64,000 nucleotides of DNA from Nigrospora sphaerica (taxonomy: Eukaryota > Ascomycota > Sordariomycetes > Amphisphaeriales > Apiosporaceae). The stretch covers positions 806,001-870,000 of the forward strand of contig JAGVVL010000002.1 of assembly GCA_018287875.1 (NCBI GenBank), read 5' to 3'. The notes beneath the pieces are model-generated. The model did no database searches. It was not told the DNA's origin and saw only the letters and a program-made list of their open reading frames with translations. Position numbers and translations under genes: made by a program. Of this stretch, positions 18,033 through 28,760 are shown piece by piece (positions within the stretch are counted from its first letter, which is position 1; every line of letters starts with the position of its first letter).

Positions 18033-19643
18033 GACCGGGCCGGTCGTAGCTGTCTGCTTCCCAGCCGCCGGGAAGGGGCTGCGACAGGATCGTCGGTGAA
18101 GACGTTTGGTTACCTGGTGAGTCAGCCATACCCCTCTGATGGTGCGTGTGTATTGGAGAGAAAGGGCGAGGGAGGAGCGTGCAGAAGGCGGACAAAAAAC
18201 GCATTGTGGCGGTGGGCCATCCTAGATGGAGACAGCGCTTTTACCGCTGTCCTTCGTTGTGGTCTCATTTGTAGCCGCCACGAGACAAAGCTCTCCGGTT
18301 TAATCGGGTGGTTCTTCCTTTCAGCGCCTGGAAGAGTGCGTGCCGAGAGGAGCCTCAGCGGGAGGGCAGAGTAACTGCGCCTGGTTGAATATTCCGGTGC
18401 AGATCAACAACACCTGTCTTGATGCGCCATGGTTTCAACGCAAGTGTGAATAACACGCTCAGCTGGGACCTTGAGCCCAACGTTTGCCTCCGATTAGGAA
18501 ATAAGGAAGAGAGAAGATTTACAAAAAACAAAGTAGAAGTAGGAGAGAAGGGGAGACATTGGATTTCTTCACATGGGTAAATACAGATGAGATAACACGG
18601 CACCTGGCTCCTGGTGTATCTCGAATTATCGCAAGGCTGGATTCGCATGAGCTCACGACTTTCTCACCCACAACGCATATTTATGAATATCGAATATCCT
18701 ATAAATTCCAAATACGTAACTCGTAGACTGGGCGGGATTCCGTGGGGCCATGATCCACATCGGGGCCGAAGCCGTCAAGACGGCGATTTCTCAAATGACG
18801 AATAACGAATCCCACGACTATGCAAGTGGATACCGGCGATCAAATGGACGGTGGGGCAACAAGATGCTAAAAATATTATCCACGCTCTCGGGTCGCTTCC
18901 GTTGTTCGAATTGTAGCAAAGCATAGAGCCGTTGTCGCCGATTGTACGTTGGTCACGACCTCCTCCGGTCAGCTTTCCCTGGCTCCACGGCCCTGTCTAA
19001 TGTTTGTGGACTATGTCAGGAAATATGAAGAAACACGGGTCCCCGGTATTAAGATCATAAAATAACCGCTAGTGGCCGCGTTCGCTAAGGATGCAAAAAC
19101 TGTAGTAATACATTTCCTTTCTCGGCCAAGTGCCACACTGCCGCATCGCCCGGTCAAACCTCAACCTGAAGAATCGGTCCACCTTGTAGAACCACACGTC
19201 GATTATGAATGATAGATACGAGTTTCCTGTTGGTTTCATGGATTTGATTGATTTTGTGGAAACATTGTAACTAGAGTCTGTGTAGAGCGCGTTTGATGAC
19301 TCTCGTTATCCTGTATGCTAGCGTGGATACTGTAGTAAGCATTGGGCGGTCTATGCGCATACGATGAGTAGCACCAATTCCTAACGGGTACATCTTAGCA
19401 GTTTTGGGGAAAAGCTATGCTGGGAGTCCCGAATATCGTGACTTTCATGAGGCATGAAACACTCGTCGCATTCAGGACAACTGGATATATAAGAGGTCCA
19501 GACACCAGTCCTGAAGTTTGTTTCGGATCATCATCAGCATCACAAACAGTCAATTCACTCTTACCACCTCTCCGCACTCTTACATCTTTTCCAATCTATT
19601 CCACCGCTTCAAATACAAGCACCAAGCTTTCCACATTGTCAAA
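18033..19643. other. AT-richer spacer and promoter of the secreted protein gene
   Basis: Base composition drops markedly in AT direction from about 18400 to 19400, with no open frame of note. The last 160 bp hold the TATA box and leader of the secreted cysteine-rich gene. AT-rich islands of this kind in fungi often represent repeats mutated by RIP; I could not identify the parent repeat. Confidence 0.4.
19486..19493 (+). promoter_or_regulatory. TATA box of the secreted cysteine-rich gene
   Basis: TATATAAG lies 150 bp upstream of the start codon of the secreted cysteine-rich gene, followed by a CA/CT-rich leader. The sequence and distance suit a fungal core promoter. Confidence 0.6.
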
Positions 19644-20286
19644 ATGCAGTTCTTCACCATCGCCACCCTTCTCTTCACCGCCGCCTCGGGCGTCATGGGC
19701 GCCCCCGCCCCCGGCCCCGTCCCCTCGACCGCGGAGCCTTCGCACCTGCAGGCGCGCACCTGCGGCACGCTGACGGGCAAGCCGCTCGAGGTCTGCCAGG
19801 GTGTCTGCAAGGCTGCTTGCGTGAGTCCCTCCCTCCTTCCTTCTCTTTTTCTCCGCCCGCCCCCTATCACCTAATCGGAAGGGCATTGGCTGACCCCCCG
19901 GGGCAAACAGAACGTCATCCCGCCTTCGCTGGCCAAGAAGGCCTGCCAGTCGTCGTGCACGCTAGGACCCCTCAAGGCCCGCGAGGCCGAGGCCGAGGAA
20001 GGGAACGGCGACGAGACGTTCCCCGACGTCGATTTCGAGGCCTTCGCCTCGCTGGGCGACGCCGACGCCGCCCCTCTCCAGGCCCGCGAGCCCGGCATCA
20101 CCAAGGGCCAGGTCTGCCGCGGCGCCTGCGCCGTCACCTGCAACTCGACCGTGCTCGCCCTCCGCCAGAAGTGGTGCCTCGAGAAATGCGTAAGTTCTTC
20201 TGCCCCGCCCCCAAGCACATCATCCTCCGCCAGGGGAGACTTGGCTAACGGTGCGTGTCCGATAGAACGCCAAGTGCCCCGCGTAA
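19644..20286 (+). CDS. Small secreted cysteine-rich protein with a duplicated Cys motif
   Basis: Exons are 19644-19820, 19911-20189 and 20266-20286 (158 residues). Both introns have GTGAGT or GTAAGT donors and interrupt right after a Cys codon. Residues 1-19 are a signal peptide (MQFFTIATLLFTAASGVMG). Two related modules follow: CGTLTGKPLEVCQGVCKAAC with a CQSSC tail (about 40-75), and VCRGACAVTCNSTVLALRQK with WCLEKCNAKC (about 125-157). Both have the C-x3-C-x3-C core. Between them is an acidic linker. The tetrapeptide LQAR or LKAR precedes each module boundary, the middle one followed by EAEAEEG, so the precursor may be cut into peptides. It is probably secreted. No known family was recognised; an effector, antimicrobial or signalling peptide precursor are all possible. 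Confidence 0.85.
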
Positions 20287-22019
20287 ACGGCCAGTTGCGA
20301 TAACATCCGGTGATGGAAAATAGGTGGTGGAGTTCGGTGAAGGAATCAAGTTTGACATTGGACCTCTTGTGAGGACACACGACAGCTCGCTCGGGAGTAA
20401 CGGCTCAGGAAGCTTTGGAAACTGTTTTTTTTTATTTCTCCGTTGGTGTTTAGACTAAAATGAAAACAACGAGGACGCTCGTGAAAAAAAGAGACGAAGA
20501 AGACTGCCTGTGACTATCGACTTCCTATGTTCACCAAGGCCGAATAATTCACAGCGGGAAACATGCGGGACTAAGATATGGGAATACCATAATTAGCTAA
20601 CGCGCGAACTCTTCAGGAATACCCAGTATTTCGAATTCATTTGAGAATTTAACAGAAGATTCAGATATCAAATTGAAAGCATGGAAAACAAGCAAGCAAC
20701 AGAAGATAGATAAGACATCTCCGATTAGACTTCACTTTAACTTAGCTCGTATGAATACGCCAGATTTCCGCAACGTAATAGTGAGGTTACTCAGCTTATG
20801 CACATATTCAGTAAACCGAACGAGTACAGATGCCTAGCGTATATATAAGTATATGTATGTGGCTACTAGCGGGGAAATAGAGGGACATCACCACATGGCC
20901 GCTCTACTGCTTTAGGTGAGCTAATACTGCGGTCCAGCTTTCCTTCCCGAAGAATCAGCATAGGTAACTTAGAAACGTCTCTCAGTCAGTGACAAGCCCC
21001 TTTCCCGCTTAGAAAGTGATGCCTAGTGGATTGAGGTACGGCCTGCATCAAAAGTGGGAGACCTAGGGGCCATCATATGGAGCACTGTTAGGCGTGGCGG
21101 CATCCACGTCAGGCCTGGAATCAACCCCCTTTCTTGGTTTCGTCACCTCCCAAGATTTAACCCATAGGAGTCTAGTGCTGAATGGCGCACAGATAAATAA
21201 CCAAAAGGTGTTTGAGTAAATCTCATAGAGTCGCTTGTACTTTCAAGAAACTTGGAAATGCCAAGGCTATATCTCTCCCCTTTTCGATGTCCAACCATAT
21301 GAGCGAAGGTTCGCGTATCTATTACACCACGGCATCGTAGTTCTCTAGCGTCCCCTGCTGGTCCCAAGCCACCTTGATCACTTGACCCGGGCTATTCTGC
21401 GTCGGCGCTCTTAGCACGCACACGCAGGCTAGCCCTTCGTGGCGGTGGCAGCGGCGGGCGTTTGCCCGTTTGCCCGTTTGCCCTGTCCGGGGGGCCAGCC
21501 CATGCTTTCGCCGCGGGCAACTGCCGGATTTCTTCCTTTCCGCCCTCTCCCAGCCGCCGCGATCTCGGCTACCGAGAGCTCTCTGGGTACTTGATGGCCA
21601 GTAACGCAATATTTTCCCAAGCCGAGCGACCGCTCCACTGAAGTCGTAACTCGATGGCCGAGATGAAAACCCTCTGGGGCTTTCTAATATAGCCGAAGGG
21701 TCCCTGCAGGCAGACCTGAACTTGATGGTGTTCGAATTCCCGACGGGCCTGGTTTTCATCGTTCTGATCCTTTGGGTGATGAACTCGTTTTTGCTGTTTC
21801 GCTCAGGTAATCCATTACTTATTTTCTTTTCCTTTTTCTCTTTGATATATCGCAGGCCTCTGTTATCAGAATCTCGTAAGAACTTTACATCGCATATGTT
21901 TGGTGTCACCACAAGGAAAAGAAAAGGAGTTTTTGAACGTTTACCCCGTTATAGTGTTCTCAATAATTGGTAGGCCTTTCTGCAACGCCTGACAAGGGCT
22001 TGCTGCAATTTTGCTCACC
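20287..22019. other. AT-richer spacer
   Basis: The region from about 20400 to 21300 is AT-rich and almost free of open frames. Around 21455-21482 there is a short tandem repeat of TTTGCCCG (about three copies). Between 21720 and 21960 an 83-codon hydrophobic frame occurs, but without splice or family support. No gene is called. Confidence 0.4.
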
Positions 22020-22713
22020 CTATCTTGCTCCAGGAGACCGAACAAGAATACCCCACGCAGCAGAGAGAACGGGCTTTGAACCTCGTCTCTGAAGTAATTC
22101 AACCCCCCTATACACCTCGGACGCGTCGGCAGCAACGATTTTGTCAGCCCTGGCGGCGGCAAACGTATTCACCGCGGCCGGGTACCAAACTTCGGCCATC
22201 TTGGTGTCACCTGCTTCATTGGGATGGATGCCATCGCGCAGGTCGCCGTTACCGAACCCGGTGTAGTGGTCGACGACCCAGATGGGGCTCTTGCTCGTAT
22301 TTCTTTCCTGGGCCCAGGGCACGATGGCGCTGTTGAGCGACTGGATCTACATATTGTAGGACCCGACGCCCCGGGGTATGATCTGGGCGAACCGGAAGCC
22401 ACGTGCGCCATCAGTCGGGGGCTCAACACGGTGGGGAGAATGAAACGAAAGAAGGGGGGGGGCTCGGCAAGCCCGGCGTAACGTACGATGATCTTGATCC
22501 TGGGGTTACTGTCCCGTATTTTTTGCACCAACTTTGTAAAGGCTGCGATAATCTGGCGAACGGGCTTGTTCTGCCGCACAATGTCGTTGGTTCACAGGTG
22601 CATCGTGATCACGTCGGCCGGGTTGCGCTGCAGCCAGCCCACCAGCTGGTTCTGGTTGGCGATGTCACGGCCATGACACCCGCGACGGATACGAGTTGGG
22701 TGAAGGAGACCAT
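22020..22713 (-). pseudogene. Pseudogene of a CE3/GDSL-type carbohydrate esterase
   Basis: The minus strand starts with a signal-peptide-like MVSFTQLVSVAGVMAVT (ATG at 22713) and passes directly into RDIANQNQLVGWLQRNPADV, block III THL-type text with a stop (MHL-stop-TND), and RQIIAAFTKLVQKIRDSNPR. After a probable intron of about 100 nt (donor at 22486) come IIPRGVGSYN, a second stop, IQSLNSAIVPWAQE and the block V catalytic motif DGIHPNEAGDTKMAEVWYP. This order is that of CE3 acetyl-xylan esterases and related SGNH hydrolases, secreted enzymes that remove acetyl groups from plant polysaccharide. The N-terminal GDS block with the nucleophile Ser is deleted, and in-frame stops occur at 22592-22594 (TGA) and 22347-22349 (TAG). 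The gene is dead. Confidence 0.8.
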
Positions 22714-24268
22714 GTTGCAAGGCGTCTGTCTCGACAGCACAATGGTTGGAGCCAATGTTCCGAAGGCAGTGAACAGTGATGGTGAATGTAGAAAAGCCCT
22801 ACGACATCCGTGTCCCTACTTCTATGTTGTGTATATATACACGAGAGGCTGAAACAGGAAGACTCTCGACGGCATCGTTCGGTCCAATTGCCGTTTCTCC
22901 CCCCTTAGATCAGATTCCTGTCAATCCATTCAATCGCAAGTGCCCGCAGTCGGGCAAAGGCCATTCAGCCGGGGTTGGTTCATAGATTGCATCAATACCG
23001 ATCATTCTGTCCAAATGAGAAGTATACAGAGCTCTATGATACCCATCAGCTAACAGCACCCCAAATGACAGGTGAGATGAGGTATAGATCAAGCGAGACC
23101 TCGACGTTGCACGCGCGTTCTCGCCGTTGGTTGGTTCCAAGCGCCTCTGCATTTGCCTGTCCTCAAAGCTCTAGACGTTTGGGGACCGGACGCGGAAGTT
23201 GGGGAAGATTACTTACGGCACACCGAGGCGAGCGAATCGGCAGATGAACTGCCCGACCTGTGGCGCGACTCGCCGGGCTTGCGGAGTAAGGCCGTCGTTC
23301 GGGTGAGAAGGCGATTGGAATGTCACGCCTCCCGTGACCAGCGCAAACCCTAGACACCATATTCGTCTGGGGGGTTTGGCTGCCGATCGCGAAGCAGCAT
23401 ATATCCATTGGGGGGGGGCTCGGTGCCCGGGCGGGTCATTCTCAGACCCTGCGCTTGCCGATTAGCGTGTCCGTATTTCGTTTAATGGCCAAATGGTAAC
23501 GCCGTAGTTCCCATTGCCAAGCTTCCAGGGCTGAAGAGATGGGGGGGGTCACGGGTGGGGTGATGGATTCGTTATATGCAACGTGGGGCACGGGGAATGG
23601 GCGCTGACTGATAGATAGCACATGGGCCTCGGGCAGAGAGTGGAGGGCAATGAGTAAGATCCCATATCGACGGATTCCCTCAATCAGCAGAGCTATTACG
23701 CGGTCGAGGACCATCGAGTGTTATTTTCTTACCCACCCGCTTCGCCATGTGTGCACAAGCAGGCCCTTCCGCCACTCGAATTCCCAGCTGAAAACCCACC
23801 TGCACCGCCAAGCGCTCCATCACGAACGAACCATGCACAACCCCGCCGGCGCTAAAAGTATCGAGTCTCACAAAGGACCCTTTTCTTTCAAAGCGATGGG
23901 GTCGAACCCGCTACATCTCTACTGCGCGGTACTTTATTTGCCAGCAGCATTCGTCAATCGGACCTAGACCGCCTAGGATAGCCAGCGAGGTGGGTTGCCG
24001 TGGGGTGGTACGGGGCAGTACAGGCATCCATTTCTGGCCCATTGGCCTGTTTGTTGCTCCTAGGGCTGCGGGTGAAGGTGATGGTGGCGCTGAAGAACTA
24101 ACATGCAGACTTGGCAGTTTGAAAATTATGCGTCTCACGGCTCTGGAACTGTGACCTGTCGTATTTGAGGAAGTCGTGGCCATTGTCTCCCGAACCTTCC
24201 TGTCTCGTGGCTCTACCTCTCCTCCGACCCTACCATTGCCCTCTCGAGACATTATCCCGCAAACCAAG
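22714..24268. other. Spacer and promoter of the GMC oxidoreductase gene
   Basis: No gene is seen. A tRNA-like T-loop sequence (minus strand GCGGGTTCGACCC, near 23900-23915) occurs without a foldable cloverleaf. In-frame ATG codons exist upstream of the GMC start (24176), but the downstream ATG has the better context. Confidence 0.35.
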
Positions 24269-26167
24269 ATGGGCAGCATCGATACGTCAGTCGACTATAT
24301 CGTTGTGGGTGGAGGAACTGCTGGACTTACCGTCGCTTCGCGGCTCAGCGAAGACCAAGACGTCCGGGTCCTCGTTATCGAGGCCGGAGGCGACCACAGC
24401 AATGACCCCTTGGTCACGACACCGGGGCTCATGACGGCCCAGTACGGCAAAGACGAGTACGACTGGAATTTTCTTTCCACGCCCCAGGTACGTATAGTCG
24501 CTCCCGCATGGCGATAAGGGAAGACCAACACGCCCCAGGAAGAACTCAATGGTCGCCAGGTCTGCCAGCCGCGGGGCCGAGGGCTTGGCGGCTCGTCGGC
24601 CATGAATTTCATGATGTGGCTGCACCCGTCGCGCGCCGGCATCGACGCCTGGGAGAAGCTCGGGAACCCGGGATGGGCGTACGACGACCTGGCGCCCTAC
24701 TTTGCAAAGTCATGCCGGACACATCCTCCGGCGCGATCCACGGCCGAGCTGGTCGGCCTCGACGAGCACGTCGACACGAGCCTCGCCGGCAAAGGCCCGG
24801 TTCACGTCTCGTGGGGCGACGGCTACGACGCGGCGACCAACGGCGCCTGGCTCGAGAGCTTCACCCAACTTGGCCACAAAATTACGGCCGACATGCGCAC
24901 GGGCAAGGCCATCGGCGCCTTCCAGAGCCCTGCGAGCATTGACCCGGAAACCAAGACCCGGAGCTACGCGGCAAGCGCCTACCTCGGGCCTGAGGTGCGA
25001 CGTCGGCCCAACCTGATCGTCATGACCCGCGCCCTGGCGAAGCGTGTCGTGCTGGAGAAGCAGCCCGGCGGCGGACTGGTCGCCAAGGGCGTCGTGGTGC
25101 AGTCTGAAGATGGCGAGCAGACCATCTCGGCCCGAGCCGAGGTGATTCTGGCCGCCGGCACGCTGCAGTCCCCGCAGCTCCTCGAGCTATCGGGCATCGG
25201 ACGACGCGACATCCTGGAAAGCCACGGAATTGAGGTGGCCCTCGAGAACCCCAACGTGGGCGAGCACGTACAGGACCACGCCATCGTGACGCAATGCTTC
25301 GAAGTCAACGACGGCGTTCCGTCGGGCGATGTGCTACGCGATCCCAACGTCCTTGACGCCGTCATGAAGCTCTACGCGACATCGCAAGCCGGGCCCATGG
25401 GCCAGAGCACGCTGAGCTCAGCCTACATCCCCCTGGTCGATGACAAGGGCATCTTATCGGCCGAGGAGCGCAAACGGCTGTTTGACAAACACGCTCCGGC
25501 CGCAATGGACGCACCGGGCTGGGTCGAGGAGTTCGACCTGATCCGGTCCATCGTCGAGCCGCTGGATGAACCAACAGCCCAATACATCATGTTCCCTGGG
25601 CAGGTGACGATAGAGCCACGGCCTGCGGACATTAACTCGGTGTTCCGGCCGTCGATGCCTCGCAATTACATCAGCGTGGTGACGGCGTTGAACTACCCAT
25701 TCTCGCGTGGCGCCGTACACATCGTGTCGGGGGACGCGGCGACGAAGCCGGAGTGGGACCCGCGGTACCTGACGCACGCGCTGGACCTCGAGGTGCTGGC
25801 GCGGCACGTGCAGTTTGTCGAGACGCTCGTCGCCACGCCGCCCTTCGCGGCGGCGCTCAAGCCCGGCGGCGCGCGCGTGCCCGATGTCGTGGCCGCCGAC
25901 CTCGAGCGCGCCCGCGACATCGTCCGCCGCCGCCAGCTCTCCGTCTTCCACGTCGCCGGCAGCTGCGCCATGCGCCCGCGCGCCCGCGGCGGCGTCGTCG
26001 ATCCCCGCCTGCGCGTCCACGGCGTCGCCCGCCTCCGCGTTGTCGACGCCAGCGTCTTCCCGCTCGAACCCCTCGGCAACATCCAGTCCGTCGTCTACGC
26101 CGTCGCTGAACGCGCCGCCGACCTGATCAAGGAGGACCGGAAACAAGCAGCGAGTACTATGGCGTAG
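24269..26167 (+). CDS. GMC-family FAD oxidoreductase (choline dehydrogenase/alcohol oxidase type)
   Basis: Exons are 24269-24487 and 24539-26167, giving 615 residues. GMC enzymes oxidise alcohols, sugars or choline with FAD. The ADP-binding fold is at residues 9-27 (DYIVVGGGTAGLTVASRL), followed by VLVIEAGG. The second GMC signature lies at about 82-95 (PRGRGLGGSSAMNFMMW) and the third at ILAAGTLQSPQLLELSGIG. The C-terminal catalytic region has FHVAGSCAMRPRARGGVVDP with the active-site His, and VVDASVFPLEPLGNIQS, where Asn replaces the more common second His, as in choline-dehydrogenase-like members. No signal peptide is seen, so an intracellular location is likely. The substrate cannot be deduced. 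The 51-nt intron is flanked by an 11-bp direct repeat covering both splice junctions. An ATG at 24176 in the same frame would add 31 residues and is less likely. Confidence 0.92.
24488..24538 (+). other. 51-nt intron bounded by an 11-bp direct repeat
   Basis: CACGCCCCAGG occurs at 24478-24488 and again at 24529-24539, spanning the 5' and 3' splice junctions, so donor and acceptor AG|G contexts are identical. This is what an intron created by tandem duplication of an exonic AGG segment, or by repair at a break, would look like. Confidence 0.7.
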
Positions 26168-28760
26168 AGGGGTGGCGGCAGGTAGGGCTACTAGGTCTAG
26201 AACTGTCACATATTACGAAAGTCTCGATCACTCATATATGGGCTTGCCTATCCATTCCGATGGGCTCTTAGCGTGTGACCACGGTACCCGTGAGTACTCA
26301 TCTCTGCCCGTCCAGCGGTAGGTGAGATTTCTTGGTTATCTAGAGAATTAAACCCTCCGCAGCCCCCAATAGGTGGTTACCACAGCGCCGTTCTGAATCC
26401 AGGAAAGCGGCGCCGAGGCTTGCCCCCAACTAGGATATAGAAATTCGAAGTCTTCGCTTTGGAGTTAAGAATCCCCCCTTGCTACCGTCCCTCTGCTGCC
26501 AGGCTCTTTCTTTTATCCCCTCGCCGCTATACTTATAGCTTATATTATAGCTTATACTGTACTCGGTGTACGTATATAGTCGGGTGAGATGCATAGTGCT
26601 CGAGAACAAAAGTTTCTTAAGCGTGCTTAAGCATGTTGGAATGGAATCTTAACACTTTTTTATGATTTTGTTTCAAGATTCCTTAATATGAAAACAGCGG
26701 AGGTTCCTTAAATACTTAATGATACTACGATAGATCTATAAGCAGGCGACTTGAGGAAGCTAAGTGTTACAGCGCGTCTGGACCAACTGCCCGCGGAGGC
26801 ACAAAGCAAAAGCTTCGGGCATGATCCACTTGTTGGAGTCATTCTGTCCAGTTCTGCACTGTAAGGGCTACTCCTACAGGGACCAATCTGCCTGGCCGTA
26901 ACACTAAGAGCAAGGGCTTAAGCGGTTGCCCTATGTAAGTTGCAATTACCCAAATGCGTCGTATACCCACCTACCGGATCCAAACCTAAAAGCTTAAATA
27001 AGACAGGCTTCTCGGTATGGCAGGTCAAAGTGCAGATAGAAGCGGTGCGACGCAGCGGAACCTAGGTTTTTCACCCGGCCGGACGTCAGCCCGGAACGGT
27101 TTTCCTAGGCCAAGATGCGCAGGGGGTCCTCATGGCCTAGATAGGTCGCTAGGTGTAAGAACAATAATAATAATAATAAGACAGGCGGGACTGCCGCACA
27201 TCACGTCTTGAAATCCGGCGCACGTTCCGTAACTGCCACGGGTACTTGGGTCCGAGCATGCAATGGGAATGCGGGCCGGCCATTCAATAGATGGTAGGAG
27301 AAGGGGACACGGCCAGTAATGTTAATTCGACCACATCAATAATTGCCTGCATTAGAGATCCCACCCTATAAATTCTCGATATATATATATATATATATAT
27401 ATGTATCGCGTTTGCTGCCAGGACTTGAGCTAGACAGGTAACGCCAGATTTGGATTGCTTCTATACTGTCACGGGACGACCTGACACACTGACCACTAGG
27501 CCAAAAGACTAGGTAGACTGGATCGGTAGATCCGGTCTTCAGTGTGACTGTATAGCTTGGAACAGGCCTGCCCCACAGTTTCGGCAGCCTTGTATTACAT
27601 ACACCAAGTTTACCTTCAGATTCCTACCAATATCCTCTTTCTTTTCGAGCGCCCAAGATAAATGCAGGGTCAAGTGAAGTGTACGTATACCACCACCCCT
27701 GGGATCAAAATTTCACGCAAAGGCTCGCGCCGACAGGTTTTGTCGCGAACCCAGGCATGGGGACAAAGTGCCGGCGGTGTGGAAGAAGCGCCAGCCTCGT
27801 CCCGGGGGGTTATGAACCATGGTGTCGCTGAGGCTTGCTTCTTGAAACAGTATAGCACTTTAAAAGCGACCCTTTCTCATTGGGCACCGTCTTTCTCTTC
27901 CTGTCAGTCCCCCACTGCCACTCCCTCTCCTTGCCCGCCTCTCTGCCTCCATTTGCCTCTGTAACGTTCTGCAGCGCCACCCTTCCGACTTGACTGGTCA
28001 CTCGACTCGGCGCTTAAATCCTGCACTGGGTAGGTACATTTGATGCTGACGGTCTAATCAAATTGGTTCTCTGTCCGATACCTTACGTACCTGCTCACGT
28101 ATTCCGAGCCTCAAGGCTTTGAGTTTCCTAAGTGGACTGCGAGGTTGCTTCACTAGGCGGACTTCCCAATTCCAGTGCGCATTAGCGGAACCTTCATTTA
28201 ACAAAGCTTCCTGGCCCTTTTTTTGTGCCGCGAAAGCCGAACTGCAATCGCCGCAACGCAATTTGAATTACGTCTTTCATGCGCTCCGTTGTGTTTCGTT
28301 CAAATCTGCAATCGGCGAAGCGTTGTCAGTTATTAGAACGGAAACGCCCTGAAGGCCAGATTATAGAACGTACTAACACTCCCGACGGCCTTTGTTACCA
28401 AGATGGGTGGGGTCGTCTCGCCCGCAGTTGGGAGCACGCCATCGTCCCCTTGACCACACGCGATTGAGTTCGTGGGGGATGGGTAGCGGGGGCCTTGCCG
28501 CGCTGTCGGAAGAAAAGCCCGGATTGGCCGGAAGGAAGCCAGGAACACAGCGCATAAGATAGCTCGATAGCGACATGGCGCAGCGGATCGCGGCCGACGT
28601 CCTTGAGGACCTCGTATAAGGCCGGGCGCGACGAGAGCTTTCTGCAAAGCATTCATTTCGTGCAGCTCATTGCGGCAAGTCGAAGCCAATCCAGCTAATT
28701 AACCAGAAAAGAGGCCGCCATCGTCCCGGAGCCAAGGCTTTCGAGGGACTGCCGAAGAAC
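26168..28760. other. Spacer with AT-rich island, microsatellites and a tRNA-like relic
   Basis: About 26510-26760 is AT-rich with repeated TATAGCTTATA-like text. A short AAT repeat lies near 27162-27178 and a perfect (AT)12 tract at 27379-27402. On the minus strand TGGCCTAGTGG (about 27508-27498) fits the polymerase III A-box, and GCTCAAGTCC (about 27433-27424) resembles a B-box, but no cloverleaf forms. The last few hundred bases are the promoter side of the arylsulfatase gene. No protein gene is supported. Confidence 0.4.
27379..27402. repeat. (AT)12 microsatellite
   Basis: Twelve uninterrupted AT units in a spacer. This is a simple tandem repeat, likely length-variable between strains. 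Confidence 0.9.

Noticed and set aside
23895..23975. Possible tRNA on the minus strand around a GGTTCGACC sequence
   Set aside because: The T stem and acceptor stem do not pair, so no cloverleaf can be formed.
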